DNA of 64,000 nt from Cryomorphaceae bacterium. Lineage in GTDB: Bacteria; Bacteroidota; Bacteroidia; Flavobacteriales_D; Cryomorphaceae. The first letter of the stretch is position 1. Every line of letters starts with the position of its first letter. The stretch covers positions 1-64,000 of the forward strand of contig PXBH01000159.1 of NCBI GenBank assembly GCA_003565555.1. Direction: 5' to 3'. Made by a program: the position numbers and the translations under genes. The notes beneath the pieces are model-generated. The model worked only from the letters and a program-made list of their open reading frames with translations. It was not told where the DNA came from and searched no databases. Of the stretch, positions 10,299 to 19,331 are shown piece by piece.

Positions 10299-10363
10299 TT
10301 AAATGCAAATATCGCAGAAATTCTCGTTCTTGCGATTGTAAATGCCTTCATTCATAACGCGAC

Positions 10364-11494
10364 ATGTCGAATTTTAGTTACTGGGAACGGAAGTATTTTT
10401 GGGACGAATCAGACTTTATTGTCGTCGGAGGGGGAATTACCGGTCTTACCACGGCTTGGTTTCTGAAACAGGCAGCGCCGAAATCCTCGGTTAAAGTACT
10501 GGAGCGCGGCGTATTGCCTTCGGGTGCGAGTACCAAGAATGCCGGCTTTGCCTGCTTCGGGAGCATGTCCGAAATCTTGTCCGACATCACCTCCGACGGT
10601 GAAGATGCGGTTTTTTCTCTGATCGACATGCGGCTGTCGGGTTTGGCCCGTTTGCGCACGTTACTGGGAGATGCAGGCATCGGCTACGAACCCTGCGGCG
10701 GGTATGAAATCTTCACCGGCGAAGGAGAAGAGCGCTACCGGGAATGCAAGAATGCCCTCGATTTGATCAACCGCCGCATGGCACCCCTGACGGGAAAACA
10801 CACCTTTCGAAACGCGGATGCCGATGCCGCAAAGTTCGGCTTCGGCGGTGTGCGACACATGATCCGCAACAGCGCGGAAGGATTGATCGATACCGGGCTG
10901 ATGATGAGATCGCTGACTGCGAAAGTCCGCAATGCCGGAGCGGACATCCTCAACGGAGTCACGGTAACGGGCACGGAAGCCGATCACAGCGGTGTGCGGG
11001 TCTACACGGATTGCGGAGAACTGAAGGCAGGACGCGTTTGCATCGCGGTTAACGGTTTTGCACAAAAGCTCCTCCCCGACCTCGATGTAAAACCCTGCCG
11101 GGCACAGGTCATCGTGACCGAACCGATAGCAAAACTTCAGGTGAAAGGTGCCTTCCACCACAACTGCGGTTACGACTATTTCCGCCACCTCGACGGACGC
11201 ATTTTACTCGGCGGGGGCCGAAATTTGGACAGCGATGCGGAAACCACGGATGATTTCGGGACCACAGCCATCATTCAGGACTATCTGGATCGGTTTCTTC
11301 GCGAAATCATCCTCCCGGGCAGGGCGGTCAAAACCGCGATGCGCTACAGCGGAATCATGGGTATCGGGAGTTCGAAGAAATTGATCATTGAAAAGGTTGC
11401 TCCGAACCTTGTCTGTGCGGTGCGATTCGGGGGGATGGGCGTAGCTTTGGGTACGGCTGCAGGCAATACCGCGGCCGAACTTCTTACCGAATAA
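10364..11494 (+). CDS. FAD-dependent amino-acid oxidase-family oxidoreductase
   Basis: A 376-residue flavoenzyme of the DAO (glycine/D-amino-acid oxidase) superfamily, expected to oxidise an amine or amino acid using FAD. Residues about 18-33 show the Rossmann dinucleotide-binding motif FIVVGGGITGLTTAWF, followed by the VLERG acidic strand end and the SGASTKNAGFACFGS segment that contacts FAD in this superfamily. The C-terminal GGMGVALGTAAGNTAAEL helix completes the FAD site. No signal peptide is present, so it is cytosolic. The substrate cannot be told. The gene is divergent from the giant repeat gene with 65 bp between starts and convergent with the next gene. Confidence 0.85.
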   Translation: MSNFSYWERKYFWDESDFIVVGGGITGLTTAWFLKQAAPKSSVKVLERGVLPSGASTKNAGFACFGSMSEILSDITSDGEDAVFSLIDMRLSGLARLRTLLGDAGIGYEPCGGYEIFTGEGEERYRECKNALDLINRRMAPLTGKHTFRNADADAAKFGFGGVRHMIRNSAEGLIDTGLMMRSLTAKVRNAGADILNGVTVTGTEADHSGVRVYTDCGELKAGRVCIAVNGFAQKLLPDLDVKPCRAQVIVTEPIAKLQVKGAFHHNCGYDYFRHLDGRILLGGGRNLDSDAETTDDFGTTAIIQDYLDRFLREIILPGRAVKTAMRYSGIMGIGSSKKLIIEKVAPNLVCAVRFGGMGVALGTAAGNTAAELLTE

Positions 11495-11543
11495 GGGGCA
11501 GCTGAAGCGGTCAGAGGATGTTTTTCGCGTAAGCGCAAAGCAC

Positions 11544-14237
11544 TCATCGCAAGAGAGTAACACTTCCGTGCCCCTCACGTATCTCGCCCGACCAAGTACG
11601 CGCCACATAGCGGTAAACGTAGATATTGTCACCCGCCGCCATCCGATCAAAACGCGCGCCTGATCCGTCCCATCCTACTTCGATATCCGTCGTTTCAAAA
11701 ACCTGATGGCCCCACTTGTCAAAGATCCACATGTGAAACTCGTCCACATGGTGGCCTACTGCCCTGAACACGTCGTTCTTACCGTCACCGTCCGGGGTAA
11801 ATGCGGTGGGAATAAAAAGGGCCATGGGCGGATCATAGAAACGCACAGCCGCATCTTCACAGCCGTATGCATCGGTGACCGTGAGCATTACCGGGTCAGT
11901 CACTCCCTTTTCGGGAAAATAATACGGAGCGAAGGCTGTGCTTTCCGTTCCGTCAGGAAATGACCAGAGATAGGTGCAATCCGCTGTAGACAGATTATTC
12001 AGCGCATTTTCGGGAAAGTCGTAGTCGAATGTGAAATCGGCATTGACCTCGCTGACCTTCACGGATACTGAGGCCTCAGCCTTTCGGTCACAAGCATCCG
12101 TGACGGTAAGACTGAAAAGTGTATTCTCACGCGGGTACGCCACGTGGTGCATGGAGGTGCCTCCCGTGTGTGTCCAGAGAAAGTGCGGAGTACCGACGCT
12201 CCCCGTCACTTCCGGACGCAATTCGAGGCGTTCGCCCCGGCAGACGGCGGTATCGGCGGGGAGGTACACCTCGAGGCGGGGATCATCGTTGATCACCACA
12301 AGGGTATCGGAGCCCTGCTGATCGCAGCGGTCGGTTACGGTAAGCACAATACCCGCCGACTCTCGGGCGGTGAGCGAAAGTACGGGCGCTGTGCTCTCCG
12401 GCAAGCCGTTGACGTGCCAGAGGTAGGTATATCCGCCGAATCCTCCCGATACCTCGGGTACAAAAAGCAATTCATCGGCACACGATACGCTCCCGCCCTC
12501 GCCGGCATGCACAATAACGGGTGAGGCGGACCAAAGGATTTCAGTTTCGGCGACAGCGGTCTCGGCACACCGATCATCCGCCTCAAGGATGAGGATTCCC
12601 GGGCTTTCCGACACTTGGTGGAATACGGAGTCCTCTGAGAGCAGGACCCCTTCCTTGATCCAGCGGAAGGTGAAGTCGCCTGAACCCCCGCTGATTTCGG
12701 GCGTAACGGTGAGAGGGACTTCACAATCATAAGGTACGGACTCGGGCAGCACCAGTTCGATTTCCTCATACGTTTCTGCCGATACAGTGATGACCACCTC
12801 GGCCTGAAATGATTGACAAAGGTCGGTTACCACTCCGGACAGCACCTGAGAAGTGTCGTGCACAATGTCAAAATTAAAACCTTCGGTGCCTTCTGTATCC
12901 CAGTGCGCGGTATACGGAGGGTAGCCTCCTGAGGGGACCAATTGAACCGAGACCGTCTCATGGCACGGGATAAGCAAGGAATCGGGATAGTCTATGGCGA
13001 GATTCGGGCGGTCGTCCGTGCGGGCATTCAGGCTGAATACAGCCGTATCCTGACCGCAGGCATGGGGATGCAAAAGTTCGAGTGTCCATTCGCGCAGGCC
13101 TTCCTGCAGCTGATTTCCGTTCAGGGGAAACAGCACTTGTTTGGTTCCCGTTCCCGCCTCGAAGTTGATCTCCGAGGGCATGTCTGCGAGGAGTGTTTCT
13201 GCGTCGCTCAGGCCGACCGGCCGAAGGAAGATCGTTTCGGCCGTTGTGCTGTCTGAGCGGTATAAGCTGAGGCTGTAGGTGCTGCAGCCTTCGAGTGCAG
13301 CATCTGTTTCCTCGGCTTCAAGTGCATTCCCGAGGGGCTCCGGGTGCTGCACCGAAAGTTCTGCCTCGAGCACCACTTCGCCCGAAAAGCTTTCGGCTTC
13401 AATAAATACAGCGGAGTCGTTTTTGTCATCCACGGCATCGGCTATGGCTATTTTGATGTGGTACGTCTCCCCGCAGATGACCGGAATTTCGATGAGCATA
13501 GGAACGGTAAATCCGTCAAACTGGGTAGTCCCCGGATCGGGATTTCCCGCGTTGTTCACAAAATAAATGCTGTTGGACTGCCAGCCGGCATAGGCCTGTT
13601 GGCACACGGCGTTTGCACCGTAGATCCCTGCTTGGCCGCTGTTGACAGTATTGATGGCCACGGGAACCTGGGTGCCGGGTACCAGGGCCGTATTCTTTGC
13701 GCTGTTCGCAAAATCAGGGTTGCCGTTGATCCCGGGTCCCGAGACGAAAAACCCGAAGGCATCATTGTAAGGTGAGCAGGTGTGGTCGTTGTATTCCTCA
13801 CTGGCAAAAACGTAGCGAAACCGCACGGTATCTCCTTTCGCTACAAAATCGAATTCCAATTTGGCTACATCCATTACGGAACTGCCCCCCGTGAGAATTT
13901 GCAAATCGGGTTCTTCATTCAGCTGTTCATTTTCGGGAACGGTCAGGTGTGCGGTCGGCACATTATTCGGACCTTCAGCGACTTCTACGCGGCCTGTGGC
14001 CAGAATAATTCCGCTTCCCAAACCGATGTGGGGAAGGCCGCCCGAAAATCTTCCGATCTGGGTTTTGGCGAGGTCGGCAGGTCCGTTGTTGAAGGTAATT
14101 TGAGAAACTTCGACGCCCTCACCGAGCAGCACTTCATGCACCAGCGTTTCCGGTGATGACGAGTTGTCCGTGAGGAGCTGGGCGTGGGCAGAGAAAGAAA
14201 ACAGCAGAAAAATCGGTATGCACCGGAACTTTTTCAA
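11544..14237 (-). CDS. T9SS type B surface protein, choice-of-anchor L and PKD-like domains
   Basis: An 897-residue exported protein. A signal peptide (ending SAHAQ) is followed by a choice-of-anchor L type domain (about 25-260; LVHEVLLGEGVEVSQITFNN, GLGSGIILATG, FVFASEEYNDHTCSPYNDAFGFF) and then several Ig/PKD-like beta domains (about 280-800) with the recurring pattern SGG.G.YTYLW...G. The last 85 residues (FIPTAFTPDGDGKNDVFR, FDKWGHQVFE, YVYRY) are the gliding-motility-associated type B sorting domain. It is probably surface-attached through the type IX machinery, as an adhesin or matrix protein. The only suitable start is TTG at 14237, since an in-frame stop lies about 35 nt upstream. Confidence 0.85.
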   Translation of the reverse strand: MKKFRCIPIFLLFSFSAHAQLLTDNSSSPETLVHEVLLGEGVEVSQITFNNGPADLAKTQIGRFSGGLPHIGLGSGIILATGRVEVAEGPNNVPTAHLTVPENEQLNEEPDLQILTGGSSVMDVAKLEFDFVAKGDTVRFRYVFASEEYNDHTCSPYNDAFGFFVSGPGINGNPDFANSAKNTALVPGTQVPVAINTVNSGQAGIYGANAVCQQAYAGWQSNSIYFVNNAGNPDPGTTQFDGFTVPMLIEIPVICGETYHIKIAIADAVDDKNDSAVFIEAESFSGEVVLEAELSVQHPEPLGNALEAEETDAALEGCSTYSLSLYRSDSTTAETIFLRPVGLSDAETLLADMPSEINFEAGTGTKQVLFPLNGNQLQEGLREWTLELLHPHACGQDTAVFSLNARTDDRPNLAIDYPDSLLIPCHETVSVQLVPSGGYPPYTAHWDTEGTEGFNFDIVHDTSQVLSGVVTDLCQSFQAEVVITVSAETYEEIELVLPESVPYDCEVPLTVTPEISGGSGDFTFRWIKEGVLLSEDSVFHQVSESPGILILEADDRCAETAVAETEILWSASPVIVHAGEGGSVSCADELLFVPEVSGGFGGYTYLWHVNGLPESTAPVLSLTARESAGIVLTVTDRCDQQGSDTLVVINDDPRLEVYLPADTAVCRGERLELRPEVTGSVGTPHFLWTHTGGTSMHHVAYPRENTLFSLTVTDACDRKAEASVSVKVSEVNADFTFDYDFPENALNNLSTADCTYLWSFPDGTESTAFAPYYFPEKGVTDPVMLTVTDAYGCEDAAVRFYDPPMALFIPTAFTPDGDGKNDVFRAVGHHVDEFHMWIFDKWGHQVFETTDIEVGWDGSGARFDRMAAGDNIYVYRYVARTWSGEIREGHGSVTLLR

Positions 14238-14296
14238 AGCAAGGGGTTTGTCCGTTTTACCCGTCGTCGCTTAAAAATGTTTCACCTACAAGGACC

Positions 14297-14334
14297 AAAA
14301 AAAAAATGCCGAGGAGCTTCAAAGCTCCTCGGCA
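14297..14334 (-). terminator. Rho-independent terminator after the DUF3332 gene
   Basis: A 13-bp perfect stem (14307-14319 with 14322-14334) is followed on the minus strand by ten T residues (14306-14297). It lies 25 nt past the DUF3332 stop and before the start of the type B surface protein, so it separates the two transcripts. Confidence 0.9.
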
Positions 14335-14358
14335 ATCACTTTTTACAGAAGTACGGTA

Positions 14359-14961
14359 TCAGTTCGCCCGCGCAAACACCGGAAGGGTACCTGCTGCAGG
14401 GGTCAAACGCAAGTCGCAGTAGCCTTCGCTCGCAACGTCACCGGTGATTTGGTAAACGGTTGAAGTGCGGTCTGCATCAAAGACGCGTACTTTATCGAAA
14501 TTTTCTCCTTCAAAAGCCATAAGCACTCCGTCGTAGTCCTCTCCGGAGTAGTTCCATGCGAGATTATCCTCGTCAAATGAAAGCACGGTTTTCTGTCCCG
14601 CATCTTCGCCGGTGAGCTGAATAAGGGCATATTGGTTTTTGGTCACTTCCATGCGGTACTGAATGCCGTCTTTTTCAAAGATCTGCTCTTCGTAGTCTCC
14701 GTCCTCCATGGCCAAGGGATTCGATCCGCCCCAGAACTCGATCAGATTGAAAATAAAGAAATCCAATGCGCCTGCTACTCCGTAAACGGGGATAAAGTTC
14801 ATTACATAGAATAAGAGGGTTTTAACGAACTTACTGGAAACAACTTCGTCGTTAAAGTTCCAGATCGTTCTCACCAATTGAAACTCTCCGAAGCAACCGG
14901 TACTGATAAATCCCATGGTACCGATCATTCCGGCAGCCACCACTCGTTTAAATTTTTTCAT
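14359..14961 (-). CDS. DUF3332 family envelope lipoprotein
   Basis: A 200-residue protein of the DUF3332 family, whose biochemical role is unknown. The N-terminus MKKFKRVVAAGMIGTMGFISTGC is a lipoprotein signal with the lipid-receiving Cys near residue 23. It is followed by the typical motif GEFQLVRTIWNFNDEV and a hydrophobic segment (TLLFYVMNFIPVYGVAGALDFFIFNLIEFWGG, about 40-72) that may be membrane-associated. The C-terminal half is a beta-rich domain. The frame continues upstream to 15042, but the ATG at 14961 starts the signal peptide and lies 26 nt after a 7-of-8 promoter element (14987-14994). A strong terminator follows. Confidence 0.8.
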   Translation of the reverse strand: MKKFKRVVAAGMIGTMGFISTGCFGEFQLVRTIWNFNDEVVSSKFVKTLLFYVMNFIPVYGVAGALDFFIFNLIEFWGGSNPLAMEDGDYEEQIFEKDGIQYRMEVTKNQYALIQLTGEDAGQKTVLSFDEDNLAWNYSGEDYDGVLMAFEGENFDKVRVFDADRTSTVYQITGDVASEGYCDLRLTPAAGTLPVFARAN

Positions 14962-14986
14962 TTTATTGAAATATTGGTTTATGCCA

Positions 14987-14994
14987 CTAAGGTA
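14987..14994 (-). promoter_or_regulatory. Probable -7 promoter element for the DUF3332 gene
   Basis: Minus-strand TACCTTAG is 7 of 8 to TAnnTTTG and predicts a leader of about 19 nt to the ATG at 14961, the spacing seen at the perfect elements in this window. Confidence 0.35.
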
Positions 14995-15072
14995 GCATTT
15001 TAGTCCGGAGCCTGAATTTTTATCCCTCCCCGAGTTTTCCACATAGCATGTGTTATAAACAGGGGGAAGTAG

Positions 15073-16314
15073 CTAAACCATCGTTTTCCGCGCGGCTTTG
15101 AGTGCCTTGGTGAGCGGGATGAGCTTATCGATGGTTACATGGTCCATGACCACTATTTTGTAAAAGGCCGGATTGCCGTGTGCGTCGGGCACCAAGCCGA
15201 ACCGGCGTGCGGTTTCCTCCGGCACATGTGCTGCGTGAACGGTAACAATATTGGCATTAGGATTTCTGAAGTACTTCACTCCCGCACCGTCCAGCTCCCT
15301 GCAGAGCCAATCGGTTCGCTTCATCAGAACGGCAATTTTTTCTTCCCATCCGTAGCGACCGTAGGTCATAAGTATCATCCATACAGCTACGGCATTGGCT
15401 CCCGAACGCGATCCGATCAAGGTGTAATCTTCGCCTTCCACGTAGGATGCCTCCTTGGTATTGGCATACTGCATCCATCCTTTGCGGATTATAAAAATAC
15501 CGGTGCCGTAGGGTGCCTGCACCATCTTATGTGCGTCGAGGGTCACCGAAGTAATGTGCGGATTCGAGAAATCCAAGGCGTTGTCCGCATTCGTGAAAGG
15601 ATAAATAAAGCCTCCGTAGGCCCCGTCCGCATGCATCTTGAATTCAGCTTCGGAGGTCTCCAGAGCACGTACATAAGTGTCGGGGTCATCCACAGAGCCG
15701 AACATGGTTGTCATCATATTGACCACCACAATAAAATACTTAACGTCCGATGCTTTTAAATCAGCAACCGTTCGCGCAATATCTGCTTCCGAAACACTGC
15801 GCATTTCCCGGTCTACAGGCACTGCAGCGTGGCGAATACCGAGTACGTCGGCGGCTTTGCTCATGCTGTAGTGAAAATCGTCGGAGCACAGCACTGCGAT
15901 TTCGCGATGCTCTGCACCGCGTTCGCGGACGAAGTAGTTGCGGTATATCCAGATGGCCTGCATATTGGCCTCCGTACCGCCCGAGGATACATATCCGTCG
16001 CAGCTCTTTGCCGGAGCGCGCAGAATGTCTTCTGCACAGATAGCGATGAGTTCCCGTTCGATTTCTTGGGTTCCCTTAAAAAATGATTCCGACGTGCCCA
16101 AGGTGTGGCAACCGATATGGTTCGGATTTTTGATGAGCGTGGTCAAAAAAGGAGCATCACTCAAAAAAGGAGCGTCTTGATAGAATACTTTATCGTCGAG
16201 GTGAGAGGCCGGTACGCCGAGGGTTTCCTTTTCGGCAAAATCAGTATTCTCGGCGAGGGCGTCGAATACCCGCTTGCGGATTTCACTTTTTTTCAGTTTT
16301 TTCCAATGGCGCAT
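15073..16314 (-). CDS. Group II pyridoxal-phosphate-dependent amino acid decarboxylase
   Basis: A 413-residue PLP enzyme of the Pfam pyridoxal_deC family (aromatic amino acid, histidine, glutamate or aspartate decarboxylases). The PLP-lysine is Lys263 in TLDAHKMVQAPYGTG. Asp230 in HADGAYGG should pair with the pyridine nitrogen, and His148 in DDFHYSMSKAADVLG is at the ring-stacking position. GYVSSGGTEANMQ (about 108-120) is the phosphate-binding loop. The substrate cannot be assigned with confidence; histidine, tyrosine or aspartate are possible. The open frame runs 450 codons further upstream, but that part is antisense to the next gene. The ATG at 16314 gives a normal N-terminus and follows a perfect promoter element by 20 nt. 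Confidence 0.88.
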   Translation of the reverse strand: MRHWKKLKKSEIRKRVFDALAENTDFAEKETLGVPASHLDDKVFYQDAPFLSDAPFLTTLIKNPNHIGCHTLGTSESFFKGTQEIERELIAICAEDILRAPAKSCDGYVSSGGTEANMQAIWIYRNYFVRERGAEHREIAVLCSDDFHYSMSKAADVLGIRHAAVPVDREMRSVSEADIARTVADLKASDVKYFIVVVNMMTTMFGSVDDPDTYVRALETSEAEFKMHADGAYGGFIYPFTNADNALDFSNPHITSVTLDAHKMVQAPYGTGIFIIRKGWMQYANTKEASYVEGEDYTLIGSRSGANAVAVWMILMTYGRYGWEEKIAVLMKRTDWLCRELDGAGVKYFRNPNANIVTVHAAHVPEETARRFGLVPDAHGNPAFYKIVVMDHVTIDKLIPLTKALKAARKTMV

Positions 16315-16333
16315 AGGTGTTTTTTTGGAGGCG

Positions 16334-16341
16334 CAAAGATA
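16334..16341 (-). promoter_or_regulatory. -7 promoter element (TATCTTTG) for the PLP decarboxylase
   Basis: Perfect TAnnTTTG on the minus strand, with a predicted leader of about 14 nt. It supports the start at 16314 over the longer open frame. Confidence 0.55.
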
Positions 16342-16467
16342 GTTTAAAGGCCTGCGGGCGGAAGATGAGACCGACCGATAATTTTCTCTTTTAACAATGC
16401 TTAAACCGGTCGGCGTAAAACCGGCGGGGTTAATCTGTATTTTACGGAGCGAGAAAAAAACTATACC

Positions 16468-17826
16468 ATGACCATTAAGCATTATTACGACGAAGCCCTG
16501 GCTCAGGGCTCCTATTACATCGAAAGCAAAGGAAAAGCAGCCTTGATAGATCCGTGGCGCGATCCGAAAGTATTTACGGACCAAGCAGTCAATGACAGGG
16601 CAAAGATTATTGCTGTTTTCGAAACCCACCCTCATGCTGATTTTATCAGTTCGCATGCAGAAGTGCACGACATCACAGGTGCGGATATTTACATCAACGA
16701 GAAGGCCGGGGCCGAATATCCCCACAAGCCCATGAATCATAATGATGAGGTGAAAATCGGTGATTTGACGGTGCAGGCCCTTTTCACGCCCGGACATTCC
16801 CCCGACCACAACAGCTACCTGCTGAAGGACGAATCGGGAAAAGCCGTAGCCGTCTTTACGGGCGACTCGCTGTTTGTGGGTGATGTGGGGCGACCTGACC
16901 TCCGGGAGGGCGCCGGCCATATCAAGACGGACCGCCGCGAATTGGCGGCTCAAATGTTTGATACAATCCGCAACATATTTGACAAGCTCGATGACGAAGT
17001 GAAAGTGTATCCCGCGCACGGAGCAGGATCGCTCTGCGGCAAGAATATGGGTGATGAACTCAGCAGTACCATCGGTAAAGAAAAAGCTTCGAATTGGGCC
17101 TTTTCCCTGAAAGACCGAAAAGAATTTATTGAGACCTTTCTCGAGGGGCAAGCTTTTATTCCGCAATACTTTCCGAACAGTGTGGAAGTCAACCGCCGGG
17201 GAGCTCCCGCGTTGAAAAAGGCTGTTGAAGGAATCCACAAATCCCTCGGCACGGGCGTTCCCGAAAACCACACCGTAGTTGACACGAGGGGATTCGCCGC
17301 GTTCAAGAAAGGCCACATCCCGGGAGCCCTGAACATTCGCTGCGATGCGGACGACAAATTCGAAACCTGGCTGGGCGCTCTGCTCGCTCCCGATGAAAAA
17401 TTCTGTCTCGTATGCCGCAGCCGAACAGATGCAGATGCCGCGGTTTATCGCGCAGCTAAAATCGGCTATGAGGGCAATATTTCCGCAGCAATTATTGATC
17501 CTTCGGGAGAAAAAGTTGTCGCACCCGAATTTGATTTGGCACACTTTAGACAAAATTCGGCCGATTATACCATTGTAGATGTTCGCAATGCAACCGAAAC
17601 CGAGGACAACAAGATTTTCGAAGCCGCGGTGCACATTCCCCTTCACGAATTGCGAAAACGCGCACACGAGCTGCCTTCAGACAAACCGATTGCCGTGCAC
17701 TGTGCCGGCGGTTACCGCTCGGCGGCGGCATTCAGCATCCTTTCGGCCCGTGCTGATGTGCAGGTGTACGACATAGGAGATGCCGTTACCGGGTTTGCTG
17801 AAAAATCAGCTGCAGCCTCAGCCTGA
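16468..17826 (+). CDS. Metallo-beta-lactamase / double rhodanese sulfur-metabolism protein
   Basis: A 452-residue cytosolic protein with an N-terminal metallo-beta-lactamase domain of the persulfide dioxygenase (ETHE1/CstB-like) branch and two rhodanese domains. Metal ligands visible are His54 and His56 with Asp58 in ETHPHADFISSH, then GDSLFVGDVGRPDL and VYPAHGAGSLCG. The usual His after Asp58 is Phe, as in many rhodanese-linked members. Rhodanese 1 (about 265-345) has Cys316 in LVCRSRTDAD. Rhodanese 2 (about 365-445) has Cys412 in VHCAGGYRSAAA. CstB-type enzymes oxidise persulfides to thiosulfate or sulfite, so a role in sulfide or persulfide detoxification is likely. It is divergent from the decarboxylase gene. 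Confidence 0.88.
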   Translation: MTIKHYYDEALAQGSYYIESKGKAALIDPWRDPKVFTDQAVNDRAKIIAVFETHPHADFISSHAEVHDITGADIYINEKAGAEYPHKPMNHNDEVKIGDLTVQALFTPGHSPDHNSYLLKDESGKAVAVFTGDSLFVGDVGRPDLREGAGHIKTDRRELAAQMFDTIRNIFDKLDDEVKVYPAHGAGSLCGKNMGDELSSTIGKEKASNWAFSLKDRKEFIETFLEGQAFIPQYFPNSVEVNRRGAPALKKAVEGIHKSLGTGVPENHTVVDTRGFAAFKKGHIPGALNIRCDADDKFETWLGALLAPDEKFCLVCRSRTDADAAVYRAAKIGYEGNISAAIIDPSGEKVVAPEFDLAHFRQNSADYTIVDVRNATETEDNKIFEAAVHIPLHELRKRAHELPSDKPIAVHCAGGYRSAAAFSILSARADVQVYDIGDAVTGFAEKSAAASA

Positions 17827-17842
17827 CATGAAATGAGTCGGC

Positions 17843-19060
17843 TCAGTTCATTCCCTGACGCGCGTAAAACTCGCGGAGTGACCGGTTCCACTTGGCTACC
17901 GTCTCCTCATAAGTAGCGGTGGTGAAGGGCAGAAGCGGGAAAGCAACAAGGGTGCGGTCGGCTCGGCTTTTGACAGCGGCATGTAAGGCCCTGGCGTAGT
18001 ATGGAAAAGGTTTTTCCAAGGTATTGAATTGCCTGTCCATAATCACAAGCGCCGAGAAGCTCATGCTTCCTCCCGTGCCTTTTGAAACCGAGCCGAACTC
18101 AGCGATGTAAACCGGTACGAGCGGGCGAATACTGATGCTGCTGTCGGGCTGAAGATTATCATCGAGGAAAATACCTTCATAGCGGCCCTCACGCACTTTT
18201 CGCGAATCGTCAGAGTAGAAAAACTCGACCCGACTAAAGTTGTAGTTGTTTTTGAATGCCCGCATGATCGTTCGGTTCATGTTCTCCAGGTCCGTCTTCA
18301 GTCTGTCCGCTTCCTCCGCCCTCCCCCGGACGGTCAATGCTTCAATTTTGTTTTTGCCGGTGGCGAGCCTCACGAGAAGAACGCCCGACCTCAATTCGCC
18401 GATTTGATTGAAAGCTTCGCTGCGCGCCATCAGGCGGTCAGACGGTCTTTTTTCCTCCGTATTTATCGAGAGCAAAAGGCTGAGCTGAATATTGGAAGTA
18501 GCGCGAGAACTGACGGGGTGGATATAATTCAATGCAATCTGAGCATTGGGCGAAAGCCTGACTTCCGCACCGATCATCGGGTTGATTTCATTTCGGAATC
18601 CCCAAAAATTACTTCCCGCCTGTCCGCTTTCCCTTTCCAGCGTCCTGCTTTGAAAAAGACGTGAGTTTAAAAGGTAGAGACCGTTGGCGCCGAGCGTCAG
18701 GTGCAGATCATCGGCAATCTTGTATTGAAGCCCCAAAAATCCGCCGATGTACTGATTGCGCATCCGATAAAAAGGATTTCTGACAATTCCCGTGAGCAGG
18801 CTGTAATGTGCGGCGCCCGCGAGGGAGAATCGTTCTCCGAGTTTTGGCAATTCTTTTTTGCCGAAAAGGCCTGCGTGAAAACCCGGGCCGCGGTCCATCG
18901 GTCCGTCGAATTCGGGAAAATCAATGGCGGGAGAAAAACGGGAGAAATTACCGCCCACAAATGCCCCGTAGCTGAAGTCTGATGCAGTCCGCTGGGCGGA
19001 ACAGATTTCCGAAAGCGCAAGTATCCACAAGCACAGGGGTATTAAAATCCGTAAGACCAC
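17843..19060 (-). CDS. Exported protein with porin-like N-terminal domain, function unknown
   Basis: A 405-residue protein I cannot assign to a family. Residues 1-22 form a signal peptide ending EICSAQ. Residues about 28-210 look like an outer-membrane beta-barrel of the small porin type (FSYGAFVGGNFSRF, QYIGGFLGLQYKIADDLHLTLGANGLYLL, INPMIGAEVRLSPNAQIALNYIHPVS), with alternating hydrophobic residues and aromatic girdles. Residues about 215-405 form a mixed alpha/beta segment (RGRAEEADRLKTDLENMNRTIM, RVEFFYSDDSRKV) that may be periplasmic or surface-exposed. Translation most likely starts at GTG 19060. It is convergent with the MBL-rhodanese gene, 16 bp between stops. Confidence 0.7.
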   Translation of the reverse strand: MVLRILIPLCLWILALSEICSAQRTASDFSYGAFVGGNFSRFSPAIDFPEFDGPMDRGPGFHAGLFGKKELPKLGERFSLAGAAHYSLLTGIVRNPFYRMRNQYIGGFLGLQYKIADDLHLTLGANGLYLLNSRLFQSRTLERESGQAGSNFWGFRNEINPMIGAEVRLSPNAQIALNYIHPVSSRATSNIQLSLLLSINTEEKRPSDRLMARSEAFNQIGELRSGVLLVRLATGKNKIEALTVRGRAEEADRLKTDLENMNRTIMRAFKNNYNFSRVEFFYSDDSRKVREGRYEGIFLDDNLQPDSSISIRPLVPVYIAEFGSVSKGTGGSMSFSALVIMDRQFNTLEKPFPYYARALHAAVKSRADRTLVAFPLLPFTTATYEETVAKWNRSLREFYARQGMN

Positions 19061-19302
19061 GGTATAAATTTAACACAATCCCCGTGATACGCTTACGCCC
19101 CGAGAACGGCGCGCTGCGGGGGCACTATACTTTCTCGCCGTTTTGCATGTGCACAGTAACTACGGCGCGCCTGACGCTCCGATGTTTTACGTCTCCATCG
19201 AGCCATGCACCGCAGGACTCGAAAAAAGCGGCGCACATACCTTTCATATTGCCTTAATTTGTGTTAATTTCGTTACAGTATCAAAAACGACCCTTCCCTT
19301 CC

Positions 19303-19310
19303 TACATCTG
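19303..19310 (+). promoter_or_regulatory. Probable -7 promoter element for the haloperoxidase-like operon
   Basis: TACATCTG is 7 of 8 to TAnnTTTG and would give a leader of about 16 nt to the ATG at 19332. Confidence 0.35.
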
Positions 19311-19331
19311 CCGAACCACACATCTTGACCT

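Noticed and set aside
15035-15060. DnaA-box-like TTTTCCACA with TGTGTTATAA nearby upstream of DUF3332
   Set aside because: Only one site is within one mismatch, and the second has an extra base. It is an ordinary 111-bp intergenic gap with no cluster.
16315-17667. N-terminal 450 codons of the minus-strand open frame that contains the PLP decarboxylase
   Set aside because: This part is antisense to the MBL-rhodanese gene, while the decarboxylase family starts at 16314 right behind a perfect promoter element.
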